Below are positions 9,541 through 16,691 of a DNA stretch of 30,331 nucleotides, one piece after another (the stretch's first letter is position 1; every line of letters starts with the position of its first letter). The position numbers were made by a program, and so were the translations under genes. Source of the stretch: a virus; IMG/VR virus record IMGVR_UViG_3300049810_001373, positions 1 through 30,331 of that record; one strand, given 5' to 3'. The notes under the pieces are model-generated. The model saw only the letters and a program-made list of their open reading frames with translations. It did no database searches and was not told where the DNA came from.

Positions 9541-10518
9541 TTAAAATAACATGCTCAATAATAGAGCATTCTTTCTACTTATTATTTCTCCAGCAGTAGT
9601 ATTAGCATGTTTGAAAAACAAACCTGTACCACCTGTTTCAGGAGTTTTAACATAAAGTTTCAACCCGTCTGCTGGACCTGCTGGATCTGCTAACGCATCA
9701 TCAATCGCAGGCGTTGATGTTAGTGTCATATTATCAAGTACCTTTATACCTCCGGTACCTGGTGCTGACAAAATTAAATCTTGATCTGATGTTGTAGTTT
9801 CAATCATATTATCTGAGATTTTAATATCTTGAATTTCGAATCTATCTGCAAATACTTGACCTGCGTTTTGTGAATCTAAGTCAAAGTTGATAACACTCTG
9901 TACTCCTGATACTTCTCGATCTCGTACTTCAACAAATGATTTTGTTGTACTACCTTCTTCAATTCTTCTTTGGAATGTACTTGTTAAAGCATTTACAATT
10001 TCATCATCTACATATTTTTTGTTAGGTATATGATCGTCATCTGTAACACTGCCTTCATAATTATTAGTACCTGTTACGCTTATAACACCCGTACCACTAT
10101 TAATTAGATATAAGTCTCCGCCATTACTATCAATTGAAACAGTTCTAATACCTAAAAGTGTGTTTGCAAGATTTTTAAATACAAAACCTCCAGTAACACT
10201 AGTATCAGTAACTGGATCAGTCCATGTAAAAGTTTCATCAAAAACTATTTGTGCATCAGTAAGTGAACCTCTATCAACTTGTAATCCTGATTGATTTAAA
10301 GTAACACCTGCACCAGTTTCTCCATGATTGACTTTTATAATATTATCTGCAACATCTAAGTCTGTACTATTAACAACAGTTTGTGTGCCAGCAACAGTGA
10401 TATTGCCTGTGAATACAACATTGCCTGCAACTGGACCTGTGTCTAAAGTAATTGTTCCGCCAGGAGTTACTTTTACAATATAATCATTACTTGGTATGCT
10501 TACTACACTTGCACTCAT
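9541..10518 (-). CDS. Fibre-repeat structural protein (325 aa)
   Basis: ATG at 10516-10518 with AGGTGAAG upstream. Near residue 50 there is a segment (NSTDLDVADNIIKVNHGET) of the type seen in phage fibre-head proteins. Around residues 230-260 is one copy of the fibre motif of the giant paralogs (SDNMIETTTSDQDLILSAPG), followed by a short C-terminus ending NALLLSMLF. It therefore looks like a smaller relative using the same building block. It is probably transcribed together with the upstream MGRP paralogs (10528-11360). Role in the virion is inferred. Confidence 0.75.
   Translation of the reverse strand: MSASVVSIPSNDYIVKVTPGGTITLDTGPVAGNVVFTGNITVAGTQTVVNSTDLDVADNIIKVNHGETGAGVTLNQSGLQVDRGSLTDAQIVFDETFTWTDPVTDTSVTGGFVFKNLANTLLGIRTVSIDSNGGDLYLINSGTGVISVTGTNNYEGSVTDDDHIPNKKYVDDEIVNALTSTFQRRIEEGSTTKSFVEVRDREVSGVQSVINFDLDSQNAGQVFADRFEIQDIKISDNMIETTTSDQDLILSAPGTGGIKVLDNMTLTSTPAIDDALADPAGPADGLKLYVKTPETGGTGLFFKHANTTAGEIISRKNALLLSMLF
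9551..9569 (-). other. Small hairpin at gene junction
   Basis: ATGCTC/GAGCAT 6-bp stem with a 7-nt loop, covering the last codons of the 325-residue gene and ending just upstream of the ribosome site of the 112-residue gene. It is AT-rich and followed by GTTATTTT on the minus strand. It could be a processing site or a weak attenuator. Confidence 0.3.
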
Positions 10519-10527
10519 TTACTTCAC

Positions 10528-10890
10528 CTATATCGCAGTTAATATCATTAACGACTCTGTAGAATCATCTTGACATTCCCATGTGTATCTATTTCCATCG
10601 AAATCAACTGCTGTTCTATTATGTACTTTCTTAATAATTTTTGGACTACTTCCAGGGGCTATGCCAATTAATGATGCTTCGAACTCGGCGCTCGGCGAAA
10701 TTTTATTCACCAAGCGACAAATTCTTGTAATATTTCCAGCATCATTAGAACATAGGAACTTACCGTTACCACGTTGACTTACTACTTTACCTTCAATTAG
10801 ACTTGATCCATCATGAAATCGAATCGGTATTGTTGGTGCCGCATCAACGCCAGTTGCTCCAAAGTTCTTTTTATTAACTGGTCTACCCAT
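10528..10890 (-). CDS. MGRP-family small virion protein 2 (120 aa)
   Basis: Starts MGRPVNKKNFG and aligns with its upstream neighbour (MGRPLNKRNFG). Both then have a conserved core: IRFHDGSSLIEGKVVSQRG here against VNFHNGTAVKEGYIVKQLG there, followed by a K-F-x-C segment. Small proteins starting MGRPLNKxxFG are common, to my knowledge, in marine T4-like phages, but I know no assigned function. The ribosome site is AAGGACTAAC. A tandem duplication of a small beta-rich virion protein is the simplest explanation. Confidence 0.75.
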   Translation of the reverse strand: MGRPVNKKNFGATGVDAAPTIPIRFHDGSSLIEGKVVSQRGNGKFLCSNDAGNITRICRLVNKISPSAEFEASLIGIAPGSSPKIIKKVHNRTAVDFDGNRYTWECQDDSTESLMILTAI

Positions 10891-10898
10891 GTTAGTCC

Positions 10899-11360
10899 TT
10901 ATGCGTCTTCAGTGAAATCATCATCATCTGTACCAGATAATGTGTTGTCATCACCTGCTTCTTCCATACGTACAACACCGGCACTTGCCGCTGATCCCAT
11001 TTGGAATTTAAGTGATGTTCCTGCTAATGCATTTGAGCCAGTTGCACTTGGTGAAGCAACAGTAACTTTACGTCCTGTAATTTTACTTACGCCATATGTT
11101 TCTGAATCAGCACCTGCTACTGAAATTGACATTTGTCCTGCCGCTAAGGCCGCAGGCAATACACCAGTTTTTAATGTACAATCAAATGTACCTGCTGTTC
11201 CGATTTCTTCGCAACGGAATTTTTTTGAACCTAGTTGTTTTACAATATATCCTTCTTTAACGGCTGTTCCGTTATGAAAGTTTACTTTGATTTCAGATCC
11301 GCTTGCTGTAGGACCTACGCCTGCTTTTCCAAAATTTCGTTTATTTAATGGTCTTCCCAT
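10899..11360 (-). CDS. MGRP-family small virion protein 1 (153 aa)
   Basis: First gene of the unit driven by the late box at 11446-11453, with a strong AAGGAG site. The N-terminal half is the MGRP-type domain shared with the next gene. The C-terminal third is extra (KITGRKVTVASPSATGS) and ends in an acidic tail (DDDDFTEDA). Only 8 nt separate it from its paralog, so the pair is co-transcribed. Function unknown; virion or neck component by context. Confidence 0.75.
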   Translation of the reverse strand: MGRPLNKRNFGKAGVGPTASGSEIKVNFHNGTAVKEGYIVKQLGSKKFRCEEIGTAGTFDCTLKTGVLPAALAAGQMSISVAGADSETYGVSKITGRKVTVASPSATGSNALAGTSLKFQMGSAASAGVVRMEEAGDDNTLSGTDDDDFTEDA

Positions 11361-11445
11361 TTGTTTCTCCTTGTTACGTTCTAAGTAATACGCAGTGGGT
11401 CAATTCTGCATAAGTCCGTTTGTACGGCACGATTATCGACACAAG

Positions 11446-11453
11446 TATTTATC
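11446..11453 (-). promoter_or_regulatory. Late promoter GATAAATA (for the MGRP unit)
   Basis: Late box 31 bp beyond the RNA terminator at 11485-11508. Predicted start is near 11441, leaving a leader of about 80 nt. The leader has a small hairpin (CCGT/ACGG at 11416-11427) and AAGGAG before the ATG at 11360. The remaining sequence between 11361 and 11484 shows no gene. Confidence 0.65.
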
Positions 11454-11484
11454 ATCTATACACATTAAGGAAAAATTGTCAAGA

Positions 11485-11508
11485 AAAAAGACTCCGAAGA
11501 GTCTTTTT
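11485..11508 (-). terminator. Intrinsic terminator with UUCG tetraloop
   Basis: A perfect 10-bp stem (AAAAAGACTC/GAGTCTTTTT) closes a UUCG loop on the minus strand, giving the very stable C(UUCG)G form, with U residues after it. It ends the structured RNA gene and insulates the following late unit. Confidence 0.9.
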
Positions 11509-11729
11509 AAAGTATAAGCAAAATAGGTAGGACTTGGTTACACCTACAAGCACGTACCCGAATACCATTCTAATACGTACAACCTAACCCCGCTAGTGAC
11601 TGCGATGTGATACTGCGTATTTCTACTACAGCACCTGGGTACCACCCCTGGCTAGTCAAGTTCGACCCTTCTGGTAAAGGCCTCTTCCTTGCACTATAAA
11701 CAAAAATTAATTACTTTTTTGTTGCTTAT
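11485..11729 (-). ncRNA. Stand-alone structured non-coding RNA, about 245 nt
   Basis: A complete minus-strand RNA gene: promoter (11736-11763), predicted start near 11729, and the UUCG terminator. The predicted first bases AUAAGCAA (11729-11722) pair perfectly with UUGCUUAU (11521-11514), closing a domain of about 216 nt right before the terminator. Inside, by eye: AACAAAAA/TTTTTGTT, GGGT/ACCC with loop GGU, GUAGG/CCUAC and GAAU/AUUC hairpins. Lines 11521-11700 contain 85 G or C in 180 bases, against 11 in 60 just upstream. There is no open frame of note, and no T-loop or CCA expected of a tRNA or tmRNA. Family not recognised. End pairing recalls 6S-type and other regulatory RNAs, but that is only a shape comparison. 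Confidence 0.7.
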
Positions 11730-11735
11730 GTACTT

Positions 11736-11763
11736 AATATAACATCACTATAATAAAAGTCAA
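11736..11763 (-). promoter_or_regulatory. Sigma-70-type promoter of the structured RNA
   Basis: TTGACT (11758-11763), 16 bp, TATATT (11736-11741) on the minus strand. It is in very AT-rich sequence and directly precedes the RNA. It is an early/host-type promoter, unlike the late boxes of the surrounding structural genes. Confidence 0.75.
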
Positions 11764-11782
11764 CCTCTTTTTTACCAAAATA

Positions 11783-11935
11783 TTATATTTTTTGTAATCT
11801 TGGGTCTGAACTTAGTATATTTTTCTCGCATCTTGGTCTTGACAGTGGTCTTTCCATCTGTTTTCGATGTAATGCTTTGTGTGCTAATTTCGTTTGGATC
11901 TTTTTGCGAGCCGCTTCGAAGTCTCTGTAATTCAT
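11783..11935 (-). CDS. Small basic protein (50 aa)
   Basis: Starts MNYRDFEAARKKIQ and ends SSDPRLQKI, with ATG at 11933-11935 and a strong purine-rich site (AAAGGGAGAG) upstream. It has 14 Lys/Arg and 3 His against 5 Asp/Glu by hand count, and its first half would form an amphipathic helix, so nucleic-acid binding is plausible but unproven. It lies just downstream of gp23, separated by the gp23 terminator, and appears to have its own late-type box (12009-12016) and hairpin leader. Family not recognised. Its coding status rests on start context and placement. Confidence 0.55.
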   Translation of the reverse strand: MNYRDFEAARKKIQTKLAHKALHRKQMERPLSRPRCEKNILSSDPRLQKI

Positions 11936-11977
11936 AACACTCTCCCTTTTACAGTTAAGTGCGTTCCTTCGCTAATG

Positions 11978-12005
11978 CTACTTCCGTCCCGTAGGATGAA
12001 CGTAG
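11978..12005 (-). other. 5' leader hairpin of the small basic gene
   Basis: CUAC/GUAG, UUC/GAA and UCC/GGA stack into an interrupted stem capped by a C(UACG)G tetraloop. It starts at about the predicted +1 of the GCTAAATA box, so the mRNA would begin with a hairpin. This could protect the 5' end or regulate translation. Confidence 0.45.
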
Positions 12006-12008
12006 TAA

Positions 12009-12016
12009 TATTTAGC
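12009..12016 (-). promoter_or_regulatory. Late-type box GCTAAATA
   Basis: Variant late box (NCTAAATA), also seen as ACTAAATA at 25191-25198 and 30054-30061. It lies immediately after the gp23 terminator and would start the transcript of the 50-residue protein near 12004. Confidence 0.45.
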
Positions 12017-12021
12017 CAAAA

Positions 12022-12045
12022 AAATAGGCCCCGTAGGGCCTATTT
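12022..12045 (-). terminator. gp23 terminator with UACG tetraloop
   Basis: Perfect 10-bp stem AAATAGGCCC/GGGCCTATTT on the minus strand around a UACG loop, giving C(UACG)G, followed by a T run. It lies 20 bp past the gp23 stop codon. Confidence 0.9.
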
Positions 12046-12065
12046 CTAATTTTGTAAAATACCTA

Positions 12066-13238
12066 TTAACTAAATGATACGTTACCGTTTGTAATCGCAA
12101 CATTCGCTAGGTAGTCACCTGCGTTACCAAGTGAACTTGCAGTGTTTGATAACTCGATATATCCATATCTAGTCATGAAACTTACTACTGGTTCAAATGT
12201 AGCAGGATCCATTACAACACCACTACTCATTAGTGGAATGTATGGGCAGTAGAACGCTGGTGCATCTGATTCAGATGAACCTTTGTAACCTACTAGTACT
12301 GCTGTACTGTCGCCTGCATATGTATCTACATATACTTTCATAGCGTTGTTTAATGTACCTACAAATTTAGTATTTGTTGGTGCTTCAAACGAACCTTCAG
12401 TTGTTCTTGCGAACGCTGAAGTTGTTGCAGACTGAAGTACTGTTAATGCAAATGGACTTACCACTGCATAGTTACCAGCACCACGTCTTGTACGCTGTGC
12501 GATTAAGTTAGCCGCTCTGTTAATTTGAACTGCCAACGCGGCATGCTCATCACCAACAAAAGTTGCTGTACCACTTACTGCGGCTTGGTCGTATGTTTCA
12601 ACGGCTGTACCACTAAGTGTTCTTAGTGAAGCAAGAACTTCTTGATCAATCTCAGCAGTAATTTCTTGGGCTAGTGCCGCCATAATTTCTGCTTCAACGT
12701 CAATACCATGCTGTGACTGTGCGTCCTGAGCCGCTTCAAAAGTCCAACGAGCACTCAATTTACGAGTTTTCGCTTCAACTGTTTGTTTTAGGATCTGGAT
12801 GCTTAGTTTGTTACCTGGCACACCTTCTTTAGCGGCTGTAGCGTCTGCTTTACCGTTAGTGTTACCTGAATAACTTTCAGCAATCTTGAATGGTGAAAGT
12901 GCTTCTTCACCAGCAGTTGCACCTGATGCACCTGCGTTAAAAGTGTCCGAATAACGGACTCTTAGTGTGTGGATTTGACCCACTGGACCAGTCATCGGTT
13001 GTACTCCAACAAGTTCGTTTGCTATAACTGTTGGCATTACACGTCTGATTACTGGTAAAATAACTCTGTTAAGAGTTGCGACATTACCGGCTGAAGTTGT
13101 CCCTGCTGTTGCTGTCTCTGCCAAATACTTTCTAGTATTTTCTAGAGTTGCGCCCATTACGGTTTTTTTGTTACCGTTTAGGCCTTCTAACAATGCAGTT
13201 TTAGTCTCCTGCCAGCGGCTTTCGAGTAGTTCTGACAT
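12066..13238 (-). CDS. 23: Major capsid protein gp23
   Basis: 390 residues, the main shell protein of the T4-type head. The order of genes (20, 67-like, 21, 22, 23) and typical segments (NRVILPVIRRVMPTVIANEL, VQPMTGPVGQIHTLRVRY, NLIAQRTRRGAGNYAVVSP, VVMDPATFEPVVSFMTRYGY) support the call. The N-terminus is a likely delta domain: KYLAE at residues 37-41 fits the gp21 protease rule (I/L)-x-E, so mature protein would start at about Thr42. It is clearly shorter than T4 gp23 (521 aa). ATG at 13236-13238 with TAGGAG, 13 bp after gp22. A strong terminator follows. Confidence 0.95.
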   Translation of the reverse strand: MSELLESRWQETKTALLEGLNGNKKTVMGATLENTRKYLAETATAGTTSAGNVATLNRVILPVIRRVMPTVIANELVGVQPMTGPVGQIHTLRVRYSDTFNAGASGATAGEEALSPFKIAESYSGNTNGKADATAAKEGVPGNKLSIQILKQTVEAKTRKLSARWTFEAAQDAQSQHGIDVEAEIMAALAQEITAEIDQEVLASLRTLSGTAVETYDQAAVSGTATFVGDEHAALAVQINRAANLIAQRTRRGAGNYAVVSPFALTVLQSATTSAFARTTEGSFEAPTNTKFVGTLNNAMKVYVDTYAGDSTAVLVGYKGSSESDAPAFYCPYIPLMSSGVVMDPATFEPVVSFMTRYGYIELSNTASSLGNAGDYLANVAITNGNVSFS

Positions 13239-13250
13239 AATTATCTCCTA

Positions 13251-14339
13251 TCAATTTAATCCAGCAAGACGTCTAATGTCAACGACATTCTCGTCTGCTT
13301 TACTACTAACGTTAGTTTCTCTATTGCCTGTGATTTCTTTGCCTTCTACTAGTTTTGCCTTCTTCTTTGCTGGAGCATTACCGTCAATTACTGCTGGTAG
13401 GTACTTGTTAAACGACTTGTTTAAACTAGACGTTTGAACAGATTCCAGTAAGTCTGTCATAATATCACGTTGATCTTTGCTTAATGGCTCAATCAAACCG
13501 TTAATTACTTTGTTGCGCTCAGCGGCTTCGTTAATTCTCTTGATTTCAGTTGCTTTCGCTTCTGCTAATTCAACAGCCTTAGTCGCTTGTGCTTTTGCTT
13601 CCTCTACTTGCTTATCTTTTAGATTTACAATTTTTAGAAGTTTTGAAGTTTCGCTCTTTTCATTCAAGTAACTATTTGCATACTCACTTGCAAAAGATTC
13701 GAATAACTTACGACCGAAGTCGTTTTCTCTTGCAACGTTAATATCTTCTTTAAGTGCAGTAATCTCTTTATTCAAGTTCTTACTTACTGTTTCCGATACT
13801 AATTTTGCACTCTTTTCAATAAACTGTGTTTTCACTTTATTGAAGTGTTTCTTAGCCTCACGTACTAAACGTACTTTTGTTTCGGCTAGGTCTTTTTTAT
13901 CTTCATGGAACTCTGCAATTTCCTTCGATAGAGCCTCTACAACAAATTCCTCTAGTTTAGCATAGTTAACTGCCATTTTCTTTTGGTCTTCGTGCAATTC
14001 AGTGACTTCTTTACCTAGTTGGTCCATTACAAACGCTTTCATTAAGTCTCCGTTTTCCTTCAACTTAACAGCATACTTTGCTTTGGCTTCTGCTAGTTGT
14101 TTGCGGTCTTCTGCAAACTCGGCAATTTCACTTGCAAGACGGTCATCAAGCATTTTATCAATGGCTTCCACCATTGTTTGCTTATCATGCTCGTACTTTT
14201 GTGCAAATTCTTCACGCAATTCAGCCGTTACAGCCTGCTTGTTCTCGCGAATTTTACCTTCCCAAGCCTCTTCAATTTGTGCTCTGACTTCTTGAGAAAC
14301 TACATCGTTTTCAAAGAGTGTTTTCAGTGCATCTATCAT
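13251..14339 (-). CDS. 22: Prohead scaffold protein gp22
   Basis: 362 residues, almost entirely charged alpha-helix/coiled coil with heptad-like Glu/Lys/Ala patterns (EIAEFAEDRKQLAEAKAKYA and two similar repeats: ELHEDQKKMAVNYAKLEEFV, EFHEDKKDLAETKVRLVREA). It is the internal core around which gp23 assembles and is degraded by gp21 during maturation in T4. It sits between protease 21 and capsid 23 as in T4. The threefold repeat of an (A/H)EDxKxxA element spaced about 45 residues is a clear internal repeat. The C-terminus (DENVVDIRRLAGLN) is short and conserved-looking. RBS CTAGGAG. Confidence 0.92.
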   Translation of the reverse strand: MIDALKTLFENDVVSQEVRAQIEEAWEGKIRENKQAVTAELREEFAQKYEHDKQTMVEAIDKMLDDRLASEIAEFAEDRKQLAEAKAKYAVKLKENGDLMKAFVMDQLGKEVTELHEDQKKMAVNYAKLEEFVVEALSKEIAEFHEDKKDLAETKVRLVREAKKHFNKVKTQFIEKSAKLVSETVSKNLNKEITALKEDINVARENDFGRKLFESFASEYANSYLNEKSETSKLLKIVNLKDKQVEEAKAQATKAVELAEAKATEIKRINEAAERNKVINGLIEPLSKDQRDIMTDLLESVQTSSLNKSFNKYLPAVIDGNAPAKKKAKLVEGKEITGNRETNVSSKADENVVDIRRLAGLN

Positions 14340-14355
14340 ACTTTTTCTCCTAGTT

Positions 14356-14982
14356 TCACTGGAGTTTGCTAATCAAATTGATTAGCGATTCCTTAAGATA
14401 CTTTTGTGCCTTGTCGTCGTGTCTTGTTGCCTGTGCTAATTCGTATGCCTTGTATCCCCCACGTGCATTCATAAGATGTTCATAAATTGGTGTTGGATAT
14501 GCACCAGGGGCGCTAGGCTGAGCCACAACGTCCACAGTGATTATTTCAAAGCCCGACACATCGCCGGACTCATTAACTTCACCCGAACCACGCGATGAAA
14601 CTCCTAGTTTAACTCCGCTTTCCAGCATTGTTTTAACTAGTTGTCCCATCGGGGTCGGTAAAATTTTCATTTTGCCATAACCGTTGTTGTCTTCCATCCA
14701 CATATCTGTTATCATATGTGAAACACGATCAAGGTTAATATTTAGGCCTTCAGGATGATCAACTTCACCGAGAACTGAGTAACCAGTCCCAATTTGATCA
14801 TTGAGAGTTTTGACAGCCCTTCCAATCTCATTTACAGGGTAAACACGCTCATTTGCATTGCGTACTCCGCCTTGAATACAAATACCTTTTAGAAAAAGAT
14901 CTTTGCCTCCATTTGAGTTTTCAGTTGACTCAACAACCATTTTCGCCTGGTCGAATGTCAAATTCTCGCTTAGTAGATTCAT
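14356..14982 (-). CDS. 21: Prohead core protease gp21
   Basis: 208 residues. Catalytic motifs of the T4 gp21 / herpesvirus-assemblin-like maturation protease are visible: His76 in GEVDHPEG and Ser129/Ser130 in GVSSRGSG, with an Asp at about 151 in ITVDVVAQPSAPGA. The start of the domain is LKGICIQGGVRNANERVYP. It cleaves scaffold, capsid and internal proteins after (I/L)-x-E. RBS TTAGGAG. It lies between the gp67-like gene and 22, in T4 order. Confidence 0.95.
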   Translation of the reverse strand: MNLLSENLTFDQAKMVVESTENSNGGKDLFLKGICIQGGVRNANERVYPVNEIGRAVKTLNDQIGTGYSVLGEVDHPEGLNINLDRVSHMITDMWMEDNNGYGKMKILPTPMGQLVKTMLESGVKLGVSSRGSGEVNESGDVSGFEIITVDVVAQPSAPGAYPTPIYEHLMNARGGYKAYELAQATRHDDKAQKYLKESLINLISKLQ

Positions 14983-14998
14983 ATCCGTCTACTCCTAA

Positions 14999-15982
14999 TT
15001 ATTTACTGCCAATAGTAGATTTTTTATTGTCAGCAGTTTCGCCTGCGCTTTTCTTTTCTGCGCCGTGGCCTTTTGGCTGTGCTTTCATGCTTTTTGCGGC
15101 TTTACCACCTGGTACGTTAATGTTTCCCATATTGTCCTCTTTAGCAGAGTTACCTTCTAGTCCACCTGTTGTACCTTTTGAGTCTGCTTCGCCACCTTTA
15201 ACTAGGTTGCTTGCATCACCACCCATGTCGTTAGCACCTGCTACAGTTGACTTAGTGTTTGCACCGTTGTCGCCCATGTTTGCAGTTACTTTTTCGACAT
15301 ATTCACGCATTGTTTCAGTTTCAGACTTTTCTGCAACTTCTTCATCTTTCGATGCTTCGTCTACTTCTTCGTCTGTCGCTTCTTCTACGCCAAGGTCTAA
15401 TGACTCTTCTTCTGAATCGTCATCATCTTCGTCATCAGCACCCATGTCACCCATGTCGCCTGCGTCTTCGTCGTCACCTTCGTCGTCGCCGCCGCCCATT
15501 TCGTCATTGAACTGTTGACGTAAGTCGTCTAATTCTTTTTCTAAGTCTACCATACGGTCTTCTAGGTCTTCGTCTCCTTCTGGAGCGTCATCACCGTCGC
15601 CGTCACCCATTTCCAAATCGCCCATCATATCGTCTGCTGGGTCTGCTTCTGGCATTGGTTCAACTTCGAATTCGTTCATGTCAAAACCTTCTTTGGTTTC
15701 TTCATCGTCGCTTGACTCATCAACTTCTTCGTCAGTTGCTTCGTCTAAGTCTTCGTCTGCTGACTCTTTAGTGTCCTCATCTTTTGTGGACTCTTTAGTT
15801 TCTTCGTCTTTATCAGACTCTTCAACTTCTTTGTCAGTTTCCTCTAGATCGTTTTCTAGTAGGTTTTCATAAATTTCTCTTGATTTTTCAACTACAATCT
15901 CGTGGAATAATTCTTCTGCTCCAGCGCGATCTTCATTGACTAGTTTTTCGAGCATGTTCTCGAACTTGTTTAGATCTGCCAT
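14999..15982 (-). CDS. 67: Acidic prohead core protein, gp67-like (327 aa)
   Basis: The first 45 residues (FENMLEKLVNEDRAGAEELF, then VVEKSREIYENLLE) resemble the N-terminus of T4 gp67, a small core protein with an acidic tail. Here the tail is vastly enlarged: about 180 residues of Asp/Glu-rich sequence with repeats of DEATDEEVDE and TKES/DEETKE, then a Gly/Asn/Lys-rich C-terminus ending KKSTIGSK. T4 gp67 is about 80 aa. The role is as prohead core component and source of acidic internal peptides after gp21 cleavage. Preceded by a late box and TAACAGGAG. Position between 20 and 21 agrees with gp67/68; the exact equivalence is a judgement. Confidence 0.75.
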   Translation of the reverse strand: MADLNKFENMLEKLVNEDRAGAEELFHEIVVEKSREIYENLLENDLEETDKEVEESDKDEETKESTKDEDTKESADEDLDEATDEEVDESSDDEETKEGFDMNEFEVEPMPEADPADDMMGDLEMGDGDGDDAPEGDEDLEDRMVDLEKELDDLRQQFNDEMGGGDDEGDDEDAGDMGDMGADDEDDDDSEEESLDLGVEEATDEEVDEASKDEEVAEKSETETMREYVEKVTANMGDNGANTKSTVAGANDMGGDASNLVKGGEADSKGTTGGLEGNSAKEDNMGNINVPGGKAAKSMKAQPKGHGAEKKSAGETADNKKSTIGSK

Positions 15983-16008
15983 TGTTTTCTCCTGTTAAAA
16001 TAAAATTA

Positions 16009-16021
16009 CCTTACGGTAAGG
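16009..16021 (-). other. Palindrome in gp67-like leader
   Basis: CCTTAC-G-GTAAGG, a 13-bp inverted repeat between the late box at 16039-16046 and the ribosome site of the gp67-like gene. It would form a 5-bp hairpin near the mRNA 5' end. Confidence 0.35.
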
Positions 16022-16038
16022 CTGTCATTATTATTTAC

Positions 16039-16046
16039 TATTTATT
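16039..16046 (-). promoter_or_regulatory. Late promoter AATAAATA (for head genes 67-21-22-23)
   Basis: Late box on the minus strand with predicted start near 16034, about 50 nt upstream of the gp67-like ATG. No other box was seen before gp23, so this is the probable main promoter for the prohead operon. Confidence 0.65.
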
Positions 16047-16085
16047 AAGAAAAGTACGTAGATATAGGCTCAAAACGAACCATTT

Positions 16086-16688
16086 TTACGGATTCAACGA
16101 AAAATTGAAAGATTTCGCTAAATCTTCCACTGTAATATGCGATATATTCGCAAAATTATCAAAAGGTTCCGGTATGAAACTCATTTCGTTTGTTACTACT
16201 CTTATATATCTCTTTTTTGAATTTTTCTGTAATACAGTAGTAGTTTGACGTAACCAATTGCCGTAATAAGTTGATGTATCGTGTTCTCGCTTGTAATTAG
16301 GCGTACCGCTATATAAGTTATTAACACGTTTATGTTCAGGACCTATGCCCTGATAGTCAAATCCTAAAATATAGATTGTATCATGTCCGTGGTCACTAGC
16401 AAGGTCTAATGCTGTAGGTCCGCTACTCCAGCCTTTACTAGGCTCAAAATAGTTAAGTCCATTATATTTTTCATAAGACTTATTATAATTTGTCCAAACT
16501 TGCCCTTCTTTATGATATCTATACTGTACAATTTCGTTGACCATTTTAGTATCTACAGCAATGAGATAGTCAGGTTTGAATTCTCTATAAACTGCATTAC
16601 AGGCATAGATAGTTCCAAATTTTCTAAGAGGTTCTAAAGGAATTCGGCTTCGGCTTAATCCGTTACCTAATACAAAGGCTATACTCAA
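16086..16688 (-). CDS. GT42/DUF115-like glycosyltransferase-fold protein (200 aa)
   Basis: The start is TTG (16686-16688), with GGAG upstream. Motifs in order: LGNGLSR (7-13), ACNAVYREFKPDYLIAVDT (29-47), GWSSGPTALDLASDHG (86-101), TIYILGFDYQG (104-114). This GNG(P/L)S ... D ... SGxxALxLAxxxG ... IYLxGFDF layout is that of the sialyltransferase GT42 family and the related DUF115/MAF (MptE-like) fold. The protein is short and lacks a recognisable acceptor domain. It is embedded between portal-linked and core genes, with no T4 counterpart at this place. A role in modifying a head protein or a host nucleotide-sugar pathway is speculation. Confidence 0.6.
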   Translation of the reverse strand: MSIAFVLGNGLSRSRIPLEPLRKFGTIYACNAVYREFKPDYLIAVDTKMVNEIVQYRYHKEGQVWTNYNKSYEKYNGLNYFEPSKGWSSGPTALDLASDHGHDTIYILGFDYQGIGPEHKRVNNLYSGTPNYKREHDTSTYYGNWLRQTTTVLQKNSKKRYIRVVTNEMSFIPEPFDNFANISHITVEDLAKSFNFSLNP

Positions 16689-16691
16689 TTA

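Noticed and set aside
11485-11580. 29-codon minus-strand frame inside the structured RNA (from about 11547)
   Set aside because: No ribosome site and it reads through the terminator stem.
11521-11700. tRNA or tmRNA in the GC-rich RNA
   Set aside because: GGGTCGAAC resembles a T-loop, but no flanking 5-bp stem, acceptor stem or CCA end can be formed.
14853-15518. Plus-strand 221-residue Ser/Pro-rich frame
   Set aside because: Antisense of the Asp/Glu repeats of the gp67-like gene; composition fully explained by the complement.
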